The notes beneath the pieces were generated by a model that was given only the letters and a program-made list of their open reading frames with translations, made no database searches and was not told the DNA's origin. Of a stretch of DNA of 64,000 bases, positions 12,611 through 24,199 are shown one piece after another. The DNA comes from Cryptomeria japonica. Taxonomy: Eukaryota > Streptophyta > Pinopsida > Cupressales > Cupressaceae. The position numbers and the translations under genes are program-made. The DNA lies in the NCBI RefSeq assembly GCF_030272615.1, contig NC_081406.1:115475783-115539782 (forward strand), read 5' to 3'. Within the stretch, counting starts at the first letter, position 1. Every line of letters begins with the position of its first letter.

Positions 12611-13640
12611 CATAATTTGCGTGAGAGAAAATAGGACTGGAATATGGACAACATGTACCACCTAGGAAAAAACAAAATAAGTATCAGAAACCTCAGTGGA
12701 GAGAAAAGAAGAAATATAATGAAAACTCATGGCAAGAGGCACTACACCAAGCAACAAAAACAACAAGGAAAGAGAAAGAAAATGAGAAACAACAAGAGGA
12801 ACTGGCCATTCAAAGGGAAGAAGCATCTTATAAGAAAGTGCATCATGTGCAAGAACCTATTCAAACCAAGGTAGAGCCACTAAATGAAGAAATTACTACT
12901 CCCCAATGAGAAACAATGTATGAACAAATGCAAAGAGTACAAGCAGGCTCCGATTCTGAATCAGAAAAAGCTACAAAACTGGTATCAATTGTCAAAGATC
13001 TTTTCTCACCATACAACATACCTGTTAGAAGCAGTGAGAGACTCTGGGACAGTAATTCTAAAATTGATTCTAATGAATATGATTGGGGTAGCTATTCAAA
13101 TGTTACTGAAGATATCGAGGTAGGTACCATCCATTCATACACACCCCTTTCTCAGGAGAGACAAGGTGCAGAGTCTCGACCACTTGAATTTGGACCACGA
13201 CATATCTATGAGGCTAATGAGGATGAGCAACAACAATACGAACAAGTCTACAATGAAGATGATACCATCGAAGACCTTGACAATATCATAAACCTAACTA
13301 GTATCCCAAACAACTATAATGATACCTATAACATGACACTTACTGCAGTTGATCTCAACCCACCAAATGACTCCTTACCGCTCATATTTCTTGATCTCAT
13401 AGACTAGGAAGAACCTGAACACCATGATATACCAATATTCCCAAATGATGAATCCATTGTCTAGTATCTATGTTCAGTCAACCCAGAAACATGCCTTACC
13501 AGTGAACAAAGTATCTCTATTAAATTTGGTTGCCTTGAACAACTTCACCAAATTTTATGACTATCTTTCTAACATTATCGATCACAACATGGATGCTTCG
13601 TAATGATAGATAACAGTTAATCAAAATCGGATTCAATTTC
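12611..13640 (+). pseudogene. Gypsy-1 protease-RT linker, element end
   Basis: This is an acidic, Asn/Asp-rich open stretch (frame at 12916-13407) placed where gypsy-2 has its 33250-34030 linker, with similar phrases such as DSNEYDWGSYS against DSNEWEWSSFS. The frame closes at 13407 and decays by about 13640. No RT follows. The loss of everything downstream is therefore a truncation inside pol. Confidence 0.55.
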
Positions 13641-14029
13641 ATGTTCTACTTCCTTTACTCTTTCTAAATTTTCATGATGTCATAAAACAAATTACTTAGT
13701 ATTCCTAGATGATTATATAGATTACTTACTTTGTATATGATCACCTAACTATTGAACATGCATGGGCATGATATCACATAAAAAAGTTATGATTTTACCT
13801 TTACACTAAGTGGCACCATGGAGACAAGTGATATCTCAACCAATAGGATTGTAACACTTGGAAATTGTAAACCCATAGCATTATGACATTGGCCATGTAT
13901 TGAAAACTTGAATGGAAAGAACATATTGATAATATTCATGGCGAGTTCAAAAAAAGTTTCTAAATAGTGATGCATAGAGAGTACACAAAAAGTTGTGAAC
14001 AATTGTAGAAAATTGTAAAAAACTTTCAT

Positions 14030-15945
14030 GGTAATAAACCATCAATGTGAACAAGTCTAGGTAGGAAGGTTTAGAGTAGGCATGCTATTGTTTTGTTTCC
14101 AAACTCGCTTGAACATTCAAGGCCGTGCCATAGTAGCTTTGTCTCTTGAGTGCATTAAGTACAAAAAAATGTCAAACTTTGATGACTTATATCTCTGAAT
14201 TTGAGGCACATGCAAGTGATCCATTTGAACCTACTAGGTCATGTGAGGACCCTTTACAATAACCTATCTCATATTTTGAAGACTTGAAACCATATTCATA
14301 GGGCAATAATTTTTCTATTGATCAAACAATTGCCAGATGCATGCAATGCAAACATGCAAGGTAGCCTAATTTTTTATCTATTTGGCATGCTCATAAAATG
14401 TTAGTCTGAGAAAGTCTAGTTGGTATTTTTATGCTAGTAATTCTCCTATTTTAATTTCTAACTCGCTCAAACATTTAGGGCCATGCCCTAGAGACAATGT
14501 CTCTTAAGTGTCCTAAGTTTAAAATATTGTCAAACTTTGATGGCCTATATCTCAGAATATGAGGCACATAAAAGTTATCCATTTGAACCTATAGGTTCAC
14601 ATGAGGACCCTCTACAATAACTTATCTTACATTTTGAAGAATCAAAACCATATTCGTAGGGCAATGTTTTTTTTGTTAATACAAAAAATTTTAGATGCAT
14701 GCAATGCAAACTTGCAAGGTAGCCTAAATTTCATTTCATGGTCATGAAAAATCAGCATGAGCAATTCTAGGTAGATGGTTTTATGCTAGGAATAATACTA
14801 TTTTACTTTTTAACACTCTCAAATATTCAGGGCTATGTCGTAGCAATGCTCTCTTCAGTGTCCTAAGTTCAAAAAATTGTTAAACATTGATGACCTATAT
14901 TTCAGAATCTGAGGCACATACAAGTGACCCATTTGAACCTAAAAGGTCACATGAGGAGCCTCTATAATAAACTATCTTAGATTTTGAAGACTCAAAATCA
15001 TATTCTCAGGGAAGCAAGTTTTTTGTTGATGCAAAAATTGTCAGCTGCATGCAATGCAAACTTGTAAGGTGGCCTAATTTTTGTTATGTTTGTCATGGTC
15101 ATGAACCATAAGTGTGAGAAAGTATAAGTAGGCATTTTTATGCTAGGCATGCTCCTATTTTAGTTTAAAACTTGCTCAAACGTTCAGGGCAATATCCTAG
15201 TGGTGGTGTCTCTTAAGTGCCCTAAGTTCAAAAAATTGTCAAACTTTAAGGACCTATATCTCAAAATTCAAGACACATACAAGTGATATGTTTGAACCTA
15301 CAAGGCTACATGTGGATCCTCTACAATAAGCTTGATCTTATATTTTAAAGACTCAAAACTATATTCACAGGGTAGCAATTTTTTTGTTGATGCAAAAATT
15401 GGCAAATGCATACAATGTAAACTTGCAAGGTAGCCTATTTTTTGTTATGCTCATCATGGTCATGAACCATCGGTGCAAGAAATTCCAAGTAGGCATTTTT
15501 ATGCTAGGAATGCTCCTATTTTACTTTCAAAGTAGCTCCAACGTTCACAACAAGCTTGTAGCAATGTTGTCTCTTAAGTGCCCTAAGTTAAAAAAAAAAT
15601 CAAACTTTGATGACCTATATCTCAAAATTTGGGGCACATATAAGTGATTTGTTTGTACCTATGGGGTTCTGTGAGGACCCTCTATAATAACTTGTCTCTT
15701 ATTTTGAAGACTCAAAACCATATTTATAGGGCAGCAATTTTTATTTTGATACAAAAATTATTAGATGCATACAATACAAACTTGCAAGGTAGCCTAATTT
15801 TTGTTATGTTCATCGTGGTCATGAACCATCAGTGTGAACAAGTCCAGGTGGGTGGTTTTATGGTAGACATGCTCTTATTTTTCTTTAGAACTCACTCAAG
15901 TGCTCAATACCATACTATAGCATCATTGTCTCTTAAGTGCTCAAA
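14030..15945. repeat. Tandem array of ~358-bp units
   Basis: A phrase like aagtctaggtagg...tttatgctag recurs at 14053, 14412, 14763, 15120, 15481 and 15840, giving spacings of 359, 351, 357, 361 and 359 bp. Each unit contains cctatatctcagaatttgag, then catttgaacct..aggtcacatgaggaccctc, and later tgcatgcaatgcaaacttgcaa. Five units are complete and the sixth stops near 15945. Units differ by many substitutions, so the array is not recent. Open frames at 15384-15647 and 15644-15973 are by-products of the repeat. Confidence 0.85.
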
Positions 15946-15978
15946 CCAAAGACAACCTATATTAAGCCTATAGGAAAT

Positions 15979-16280
15979 GATAATGAGGATGAAAATGATA
16001 AATACAAACTAAAATTCCTATATTAAACCATAATGAACTTAGGAAAACCATAATGAATGTATGCCAACTAGGTAAAGAAATGATAATAAGGATGAACATG
16101 ATTAAAATAGATTAACAAGCCTATATTAACCCATAATAAACGTAGGAAAACCATAATGAATGTAGGGATTTTAGGCAATGAAGAGACAATGAGGATGAAA
16201 ATGATTAATATAGACTATCAAGTCTATATTAAGCGATAATGAACCTAGGATTTCCCTAATGAATGTAGGGTAAATAGGTA
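15979..16280. repeat. 103-bp tandem repeat, about three copies
   Basis: Starts gataatgaggatgaa at 15979, gataataaggatgaa at 16082 and gacaatgaggatgaa at 16185, exactly 103 bp apart. Each unit continues with a ..cctatattaa..cataatgaac..agg segment. It is directly adjacent to the 358-bp array. Confidence 0.75.
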
Positions 16281-17240
16281 CAAATATTACCATTACACAT
16301 TCATTTAACATCCATGAAAATACATAACTAAATCAATGTACTCATGTAAAAATATATCAATGTACTCATGTACAATTATCTACATCATCTAGGGCACATA
16401 CATCATTGTATTCATGTACAAATACATCGTATATTATCAATATAATTACATCAATGTCATAATGTACAATTATGTATCGATGCATCCTAGTATCAAGCTA
16501 TCCTAGATACACAACTAATACATGTACCTTTGATATACTCACATCCTACTCCAAGCTTGTGTAGAGAAGTAATTGTATATAAATGTAAATAAATACCTAC
16601 ATAAGCAATGTGAACAAAATATTTTTTGATCATTCTTTGAAGTGAAAATAGGGTAGCCCTAATGAAAATAAGGTAGTCCTAATGAACCTTAGATAACCAT
16701 AATAAAAATAGAGCAGTCTTAATGAACCGATGACAACCATAATGAACCATTATGACATGTTATTATAAATAGTGCATTGTACCTTCCATTCCTTAGTGTC
16801 TCCAACCAAAACAACCACCCCACTTCTTTGATTTGGTAGTCGAATCAGATGTTTCCATGATTTTCCTAACCTATGTATTGAGCCATGAGAGAAAATAAGT
16901 CTCTTAACAAAAAAAATAATTTGATTGCATTAATTTAATAGAATATTCTTAAGAAAAATAAATAATGTGAACAAAAAAATTTCATTTGATCGTTACTGAA
17001 GTGAAATATATGATAATAAATCAAGATGTAGTAGTATACCATGAAGATACCTCCTAATAATTTACATAAAATGTACCCATGATGTTGAAGCAAAATGTTG
17101 ACATGATAGTATTGATCACCAAACAAACCTATGTTTTTTAGGATTTGTTAACAAAATCATAAATTTCAATATACTACTCAACAATGGCTAAAATTAAACA
17201 TGAACATGAATATATTAATCTTCTTAAGCTTTACAGTGCA
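16281..17240. other. AT-rich low-complexity spacer
   Basis: Short degenerate repeats (tcaatgtactcatgta at 16330-16400; taatgaa..ata.g.tag words at 16655-16745) are present. No gene, RNA or mobile-element signature is seen. Confidence 0.5.
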
Positions 17241-17246
17241 TAACCA

Positions 17247-19605
17247 TCATACATATCCCATATGGTCAAATATACATATGCCAATCAAATGGGCTTGAAG
17301 TATGTTTTCATGGTTGACACTACAGACTATCCATAGTTCTTTTATTCTTTGTTTGGCATGATTCTTCAATAAGTTAATATTTGTTGCTATAATAAGGTGT
17401 GAATACATTAGAATGGTTTTATGTCTCTCATAGTCTTCAAATGAAAGTATGATATTCTTCCTAATCATATGCATTCACAACAATGTTCCAGCAACAACGA
17501 CTGAACCTGTAGGATACATGAAACTATCTTCATCTACGATTGGTTTAGTTAGCTTATGCTTTCCTCATACACATTGTGCCAACCAATATTTTGATATATC
17601 TTCATTCCCTTTTGGTGCAACAACTACATAAATATATCATGGCTATACAAGATTTGAAAGATGGTCATAGCCAAGTGAACCTTTCATTTCATCATGTAAA
17701 GAGGATGTGGATTGAGATAAAGGAGTTATATATTGTGGAATACATGTATCTACCCACTCACTTTACTCACATCGATCCCACTCACACTGAACATGCAATT
17801 GTGACCAAAACAAGTCAACTCTTGTGTCCAAATGCTCCATGTACTTGCATATGAGATTCGAAATGAATGCATCTTTGAATATTCCCTAATTGACTGACAA
17901 TCCAATCTATCTCCCACTATGCCCTTATCACCTTACCAAAAGAGCCTACACATTTATGAATTGAGTGTCCCTCCTTGTGACAATGCATGGTTACAACAAT
18001 CAACAACATAATGTGCAACTATGAATGTAGCACCACCTATAATATTTATTTGTTCCTTAACTAGAGCTCTCTTCACACATGCACCTACTTCATCATGCTC
18101 CCATTTTCCATGCCTAGATTCAAAAAAATTCATATATGAGGTACACCCGTATTTGCATGCATTCTACTCAACCAATAAAATATATGGGCATACTCTTAAA
18201 TTGATTGTGCTATTATATGACCAAATGAGATGTTGACCCATTGCAATATCTTTTTCCTGCAAGAACTCAAAAAAATTAATAAAAACAATGTTGCACATAC
18301 TCTGATGAATGAGACCTATCATCACTAATGTAAAAATGGTACTCCCTGATTATCTTCTTGTCTTCTTCTATGCTATCATTGGCATGTCTATATTTGATGT
18401 GCATTAAAATATAAATCTGGGTAGGATTGTAATGTTGAGACTATACCTCATCTTGTGGTTCCATTATATGGTTTTCAATGAAACTGATCCATAGATATAA
18501 TGGTAGAAATTGGAAAATATTCCTTACACTTATTTAATTGCTCATCCAACCACCGAGACCTATGGCAATTCCTTGCATACTTGTAGAAATTATTTTTCTT
18601 AAAATCTTATATAAAATCAACAACACTGATTTCTCTTGTTACCAAATCACATCGAGAATCTTCACTTCCACTCTTCAAATCATATTTCACTATCTCATAC
18701 CTCTTTTTTTGAACCATTTGATTTTCAAATTCATGTTTATTACCCTCATGGAAACATGACACAAACTTTGACAACCCACCACATTGTAAAAACTTATCAT
18801 TTAAACAATCATTTTTATAAAAAAAATTAACTATCATCTCTAGAACATAAAAATAAATCTAATAAGTCCCTGGATGAACTAGGGAGTTGCATTACACCAC
18901 ACTCCTACAACATTTCATTAGCATGCAAAGTAGAACAAATATAGCATAATAAATCATGATACATGAAAACATCTACATGATATTTACAACAATAGGTATT
19001 ATAAATTTTAAGAGGTACACAATAAAATCACTTGCAAGATTCAAAATCCTTTTGAGAGATTTGCAAAGTTGGTTGTTTTTCACAAAATTGTTTGGCTACA
19101 TTCGAAGAATTTTTTAGGATGTGGTGTGCAGTCTTTCTTACCAATTCTCAACTTTAAAACATTGTTCACATTGGGTCATACTCTTGAATTAGAGTGCCAA
19201 ACTTTTTGAATTTCATTCTTTATATTCTTAGTTAGCTTCTTGTCAACACATAGAGGCCTCCCACTAAAATCCCATGTATCATTTTGAAGAGGACTATCTA
19301 GTCTTGTTATTCTTTTGAGTGCTCTAAACAATATTTTATGATTTAGGTTCATATCAAGACAAGTTTTCCTCACAAGCCTTCCTCAAATGATGGCTTACTA
19401 GTGAGGTTGTGATTACTCTTTAAGCAACTCTCTTAACTTTTATCTTACTACTCTTTACAATAGAATTGAGCACATTGAAAATATTTTCGACAATAATAGC
19501 ATTTATCTCAGATTTTTTATTAACATGAATCTTCGACTTATCTAGACAAGGTCTCATATTACATTTCCTTAGCAACTGTACAAAAGTAAAATTGACATTG
19601 TTCAT
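17247..19605 (-). pseudogene. Decayed gene of unassigned family (HGK.EHDE.GA motif)
   Basis: Reading the minus strand from 19605 downward gives successive protein-like blocks in changing frames: 19605-19420 (KSEINAIIVENIFNVLNSI), 19373-19176 (DTWDFSGRPLCVDKKLTKNI), 18837-18607 (CGGLSKF, then YDLKSGSEDSRCDLVTREIS), and about 18145-17960 (NFFESRHGKWEHDEVGACVK, then RALVKEQ). The blocks keep a plausible order and sense, which is unlikely by chance. I associate the last motif with a eukaryotic family of unknown function that may have an RNase H-like or transposase origin, but this is from memory and weak. Stops and frameshifts occur throughout and no intact ORF remains. Confidence 0.5.
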
Positions 19606-19819
19606 TCAATGTCTTATTGCTAAAGTGTTCATAAAAAAAAATTGTAGTACAAAGCTAAAGGGTTTAAGTTGACCTCTTTCCTTCAAGATTTCCAATTATA
19701 TTCTCATCAATTTCAACTAACCATTCAAATGGGGTTCTTGAATTTGTTCAATTTTCAATTTCTCTTTCTTCCACAAAAATATCTTCTCTTCTCATGTAAT
19801 TTGGTGATAAATAACGTTG

Positions 19820-20095
19820 CATATTTTCATTTTCATTAACAATTTCAACATTTTCATTTTCAATATCAAAATTTCTAATATCAATCTCAACATTTTAATT
19901 TTAAATGTCAACATTTTTATTAACAATTTCATCATTTTTATTAACAATTTCAACATTTTCATTTTCAATTTCAACATTTTCGTTAATAATTTCAATATTT
20001 TTATTTTCAATATCAAAATTTTCAAAACCAATTCCAACATTTTCATTTTCAATTTGAATATCATGCTCCACATTTTCAAATTCAATTTCCTCTTC
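19820..20095. repeat. AT-rich minisatellite
   Basis: Imperfect tandem copies of a unit like aacaatttcaacattttcattttc recur. The apparent ORFs on both strands (low-complexity Lys/Met/Leu or Asn/Ile/Phe) come from the repeat. Confidence 0.8.
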
Positions 20096-20099
20096 ATTT

Positions 20100-20858
20100 A
20101 AAATAACATTTATAGGTTAGAAATAATATTAAGTAACTTAATGAATATGTGATATAGCTTGTCTTTATTCTTATGTATTTCTCTATCTTTTCCTCTATAA
20201 GCTTCAATTTCTTCTATTGTAGGTTTTATCTTGCATTTTCATTTACAATAACTTTTGGCCCCTATTACAGTTGCCAAAAAGATTCAAAAATTGATTGCAA
20301 CCTTGATAATTGTGTAAACAAGTGCTCCAAAAGGTGAATTTTGTCTGATACAAACAAATATCGCAAGTTTTCCCATAGAGAAAAGAATGTGGTGACCACT
20401 GGAATGCTCAAAATGGTCAGTTTATCCCTTTTAATATGGAAAAGTAAATAGATATCCATTATTAATCAATTTCAGTGCCAAAGGAAGCATGAAGGGCACC
20501 AAAGGTTTTTTTTCCCCAAAAAATGAAATACTTAACAAATATCCATTAATAATGGATATCTGTTATTTCATATTATAAATATTTGTGTAAACTATTTATA
20601 TCAATAAAAGATGGATAGGCCCATACCATTCCATATCCACAATGTGAAACCAAGAGAACTTGAGGGATGCACGACCAGTAAGAAAAATCCCCACTAATAC
20701 ACAACAAAAATCTAGTAGGACAACCTAAAAGACAACAACAAAACTAGAATACCAACAAAATAACAGAGAGACTGAAACCCACAATTTTTTTTGTAAATTA
20801 TTAATATATATAAAATATATTTATATATTAGTAATACATATAGAGCTATGTGTGTGTA
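20100..20858. other. AT-rich spacer with ATATCC palindromes
   Basis: The stretch holds no gene. A palindrome built from atatccattaataatggatat sits at 20539-20560. Related gatatccatta words recur at 20452 and at 21395-21445, bracketing the GA-rich tract; this could be the remains of a foldback element. Confidence 0.35.
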
Positions 20859-20869
20859 TGAGAGAGAGA

Positions 20870-20920
<51 letters not shown>

Positions 20921-21140
20921 GAGTTGAGAGAGGCAAAAGACCGAGAGGGAAGGAGTGAAGAGAGAGACAATATAGAGAAGAGAGGGAAGGGAAAAGAGAT
21001 CAATAGAGAGGGAGAGAGGTGAGAGACCTAGACGAAGGGAGGACAAGCTTGAGAGAGAGAGAGGGGTCTAGGGTTGGAGGGATAGATAGAAGGAGACACT
21101 AGAGAGAGATCGAGGCCGAATAGAGAGGGGGGAGGGATAT
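20859..21140. repeat. GA microsatellite and purine-rich tract
   Basis: An almost pure (GA)n run at 20859-20910 is followed by a run of about 11 G, then a purine-rich degenerate GA region to about 21140. The Leu/Ser-rich minus-strand ORFs here are translation artefacts. Confidence 0.9.
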
Positions 21141-23014
21141 AGAGAGAACAAAGAAAGAGAGTGCATAGGGTAGAAAAGTTTAGAGATATAAAAAAAATAT
21201 TTATAAAATAGAATGTTATATCAAGCATATATGTACATGATATTTAATATATATTATATATTAATATCATTTATTATATATGATATTATACTATATTATA
21301 TACTATAGACTAACAAAATAATTATCAAAATATTTAGTTGACATAACAAATTAGTTATTAAAAATAAAGTTAAATAATTAGTGCTCTAAATAGATATCAG
21401 TTAATGGATATCCATTACTAACGGATATCCATCATTAAAGGATATTTTTTTCTCTACAAAAAATTTACAGCCCTGAGAGCTCTTTGGGATTTGGTTTGGA
21501 GGTGCCAAACCTAGAAAGTCAACAACAAAAAAAAATGTTTTCAAGTTTTTGTTGGTTTTGTAGATCTCGCCCATGTGGCTGATGACATTTTTTTACCCAA
21601 AATTGATGAAACAAAAAGGGGGTTTTAACAAAATTATTATCTTTCTACTAATATAATTTTTTTCTTTTTTAAATTTAATAAATAAGTATTATTAATTTTT
21701 TACATGTACTTAATGTCTAAAGTCTTGATTGATAGGCTAATTGAAAAACATGTATAACTTTAATATGGTTAAACATTTTTCAAATCCAAAAAATGGTGCA
21801 CATATGCTTCGTCTACTATAGGACTTAAAAAAAAAGGATTTTCATGAATTTTTGACCAAGTTATGGTCTACAGACAAACACTTTTTATTTTATTTTTTAA
21901 ATTTATAATAAAAAATTCATAATTAATTATTTACTTGCCAAAAAATTACAAAAAAGTATGGCACGATCGGACATGTGTCCCTTAGTTATGTTGAAAATTT
22001 CAAAAAAAAATATTATGTTTTGATTGTGCTTATGTTCTACATACATACACCTACTTTTTATTTTTTCTTGAAATTTTAGTAAGTTACTTCATTGAAATTT
22101 CAATTTGTCACCAAATATATTTTTCCAAAAAAAACTAGTAGCTTAGAAACTAGATTCAATTTGTTACAATTTTTTTTTCATACATATTTTTCAAATTTTG
22201 TTAATAACCTATTCAAATTTTTATGTCAAGTTGCCTAACTCCGATTTTAAAAAAATTATATTGCTACTTAAGGGCCTAGATTTGGCCCCCATGATCCTGC
22301 ACACATCTCATATTTTTTTGTTAATTCGATCCTTATTGATTTCCATACCCAAGATTTTGAGGAGTCAGTCTGCTATGTCTACTGATTCATAGGAGATTTG
22401 CATCACATTTTTAGATAGATTTTATTTTTAATTATTTCTTACTATTTTATGATAAGGATTTTATTTGTTTTTATAGAGAATTCTAGTTACATTAATAGTA
22501 ATAATGGATAGTTATTACTCAACTTAGAATCTATTTGTGTCTAGTATGTTTTCCATCTTTGGGCCATTTGTCCTTTAAAGATAGAAACTTTCAAATTTTC
22601 TCAAAAAATATATTTCAATTCCAACACATCCTCTAAGATACATTCATATTGAGATTAACTATAATACCAAATTCCAACATGATATAATTTAATTCTAATA
22701 AATTTTAGTAATGACAAAAATTTAAATACGATACATAATTTGTAATTTTGATTATTTTAATTTGTACTAAAAATTATTTCACTAATTTATACATATAAAT
22801 AATACATTTAATAATCTATATATAATCATTTTTCATAAAATAAAAAAATTAACTATAAATTGTTTATATGTCATTAATAAAATTTCAGTATAATTAAAAA
22901 AAATTCATATATTATATTCAATTACTAACTTAATCTAGATTAATTTATAGATTATTCACATGATATCATTAATTTATTCTAAACTACATTTGAAAAAATA
23001 TAATTTCCTTTCAC
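21141..23014. other. AT-rich spacer, nothing recognised
   Basis: Very AT-rich DNA with homopolymer runs. I see no coding sequence, LTR or inverted-repeat ends that I can support. Confidence 0.5.
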
Positions 23015-23659
23015 ACGACCATTAAAGTAGCCAATCCTAACCTTATGAGGGTAGTGACTTGATCAACATATTGCAATATGATTTGGTGAATTGGTGTAAT
23101 CAAATAAGCTGATTTGATTTGGTAAATTGGTGTAGTCAAATAAGTTGATTGCCGGACATATGTGGAGAGCCACGCAAATTTCCTAGAATTTGGTCAAGTC
23201 GTCTATATGGTAAAGATAAGCTATAGAATCCATACACCCCTACAATCATGTTTCTGCCTTGTCGTTTCGCAAGCGGAAAAACCTTGCATCTTCCAATATC
23301 GATGAGCTGAACACTCAGGTAGTACCTTAGAAGGCTACACTGGAAACTTCCTTTATGAAGCGTTTCACGGAATTCGGATGTTTTCTGAGGTCATGAGGGG
23401 CTGTGCTGCTTTAAAGAAAAGCGCGTGGAATTTTATCACAGAAAGAGACACCCGAAGTCGTCGACAAATTCTGGTGATAAATTTGTCTTCGTTAATTGAG
23501 TAGGGGCAACGGAAAGAAGAGTCAATCAATATGGCGTATTGACTCCGATACTTTTGCTACGGTCTTCCTAAAGCCGGGTCTTTCTCTCGCCCTTCTCTCG
23601 CATATCTTTCTCTGCTATTAAGCTGCAATTCATGTTTCCCTCTTTTACTCTTGTAACGA
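23015..23659 (+). promoter_or_regulatory. Upstream region of receptor-kinase copy 1
   Basis: The region is homologous to the upstream sequences at 48960-49255, 49500-49802, 53930-54180 and (inverted) 56969-57250. Shared parts are a CGCG box (GCGCGTGG, 23421-23428), a GAAAGAGACA block, a W-box pair (AGTCAA 23520-23525 and TTGACTCC 23539-23546) and a GCTATTAAG segment just before the ATG. W-boxes bind WRKY factors and CGCG boxes bind CAMTA factors, both known in defence transcription. Regulation here is inferred from motifs only. Confidence 0.6.
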
Positions 23660-23710
23660 ATGGAGATGAGAATGGAAGGCCTACTGCCTCTTCATATTTG
23701 CCATTCTTAG
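23660..23710 (+). pseudogene. Receptor-kinase copy 1, exon 1 start (split)
   Basis: ATG at 23660 opens MEMRMEGLLP, which matches the start of the intact paralogue (MDMEMEGLPAPR). After 17 codons the reading is cut by the LTR at 23711. The last codon is TAG, but the target-site duplicate on the far side (45940-45944, CTCAG) gives CAG, and with that codon the frame continues without a shift into 45945 onward. The gene was therefore probably open at this point when the retrotransposon arrived. The rest of the gene is at 45945-48252. Confidence 0.75.
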
Positions 23711-24186
23711 TGTTGGTGTAAATAATTATTCATCATGGATATTATTACACTTACTTAAGTTTACTTAGGATAATGCATTTCATAGTAGTTTGGGTATGAG
23801 ACACTTGGGTGTTTGTGACACATTGGGATAGTGTGTGTAGGAGAAATTCCACCTTTTATGGTGTTGATTTTGTTGTTATACTCCATTCTTGTTGTTATAC
23901 TCCACATTCAGTGGGTGATCCACCTCATGTGGACTATTATATTATTTCTCTTACCTACCCACACCTATTTCCTACCTACCCTTGTTTCTTATTGAGCCAC
24001 ATGTCATGTTTGTGTGCTCACATATCCTTAGCCTTGCCTATATAAGCAAGCTCATCTACATTGTATGTAACTATTGAATTGATTATTGATCATTTTCTAT
24101 TGATGAGAATACAGTTTATTCTTGTCCCATATTATGTCTCTATTTTGTACATTTCATTAAGCTCTTGATCTTGGCAAAATCTCACA
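23711..24186 (+). repeat. 5' LTR of copia-like element
   Basis: The LTR runs from TGTTGGTGTAAATAATTATT to AAAATCTCACA. A TATATAAGCAAG box near 24039 is the likely promoter. Of the eight differences from the 3' LTR, seven are transitions. Confidence 0.92.
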
Positions 24187-24199
24187 TGGTATCAGAGCC
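24187..24199 (+). other. Primer-binding site of copia-like element
   Basis: TGGTATCAGAGCC immediately follows the LTR and is complementary to the 3' end of plant initiator Met-tRNA, the usual primer of Ty1/copia elements. Confidence 0.9.

Larger units (their letters stand above)
5051..13640 (+). mobile_element. Gypsy-1: truncated Tat-type Ty3/gypsy element
   Basis: The order is 5' LTR, primer-binding site, a 3-kb leader, gag, protease with a G-patch-like segment, and the start of the protease-RT linker. Gag and protease match those of gypsy-2 (25363-42579) in arrangement and motifs, including a start region with V.TRS, a C..H....H....C cluster and protease IDGGVGLN. The element stops before the reverse transcriptase, and no 3' LTR is seen. 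Multiple frameshifts and stops show it is an old, dead copy. The right edge is approximate. Confidence 0.75.

Noticed and set aside
14041-15973. ORFs in the 358-bp array as a repeat protein
   Set aside because: Frames are short, differ between units and are interrupted; unit lengths of 351-361 bp do not preserve frame.
19792-20101. Overlapping Lys/Met/Leu-rich and Asn/Ile/Phe-rich ORFs on both strands
   Set aside because: Both arise from an AT-rich minisatellite; open frames on both strands of a repeat are not evidence of coding.
20712-21046. Leu/Ser-rich minus-strand ORFs
   Set aside because: They are translations of the GA microsatellite and purine tract, with no codon structure beyond the repeat.
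20539-21445. ATATCC palindromes as terminal inverted repeats of a DNA transposon
   Set aside because: Words are short and recur several times on each side; no target-site duplication or defined ends were found.
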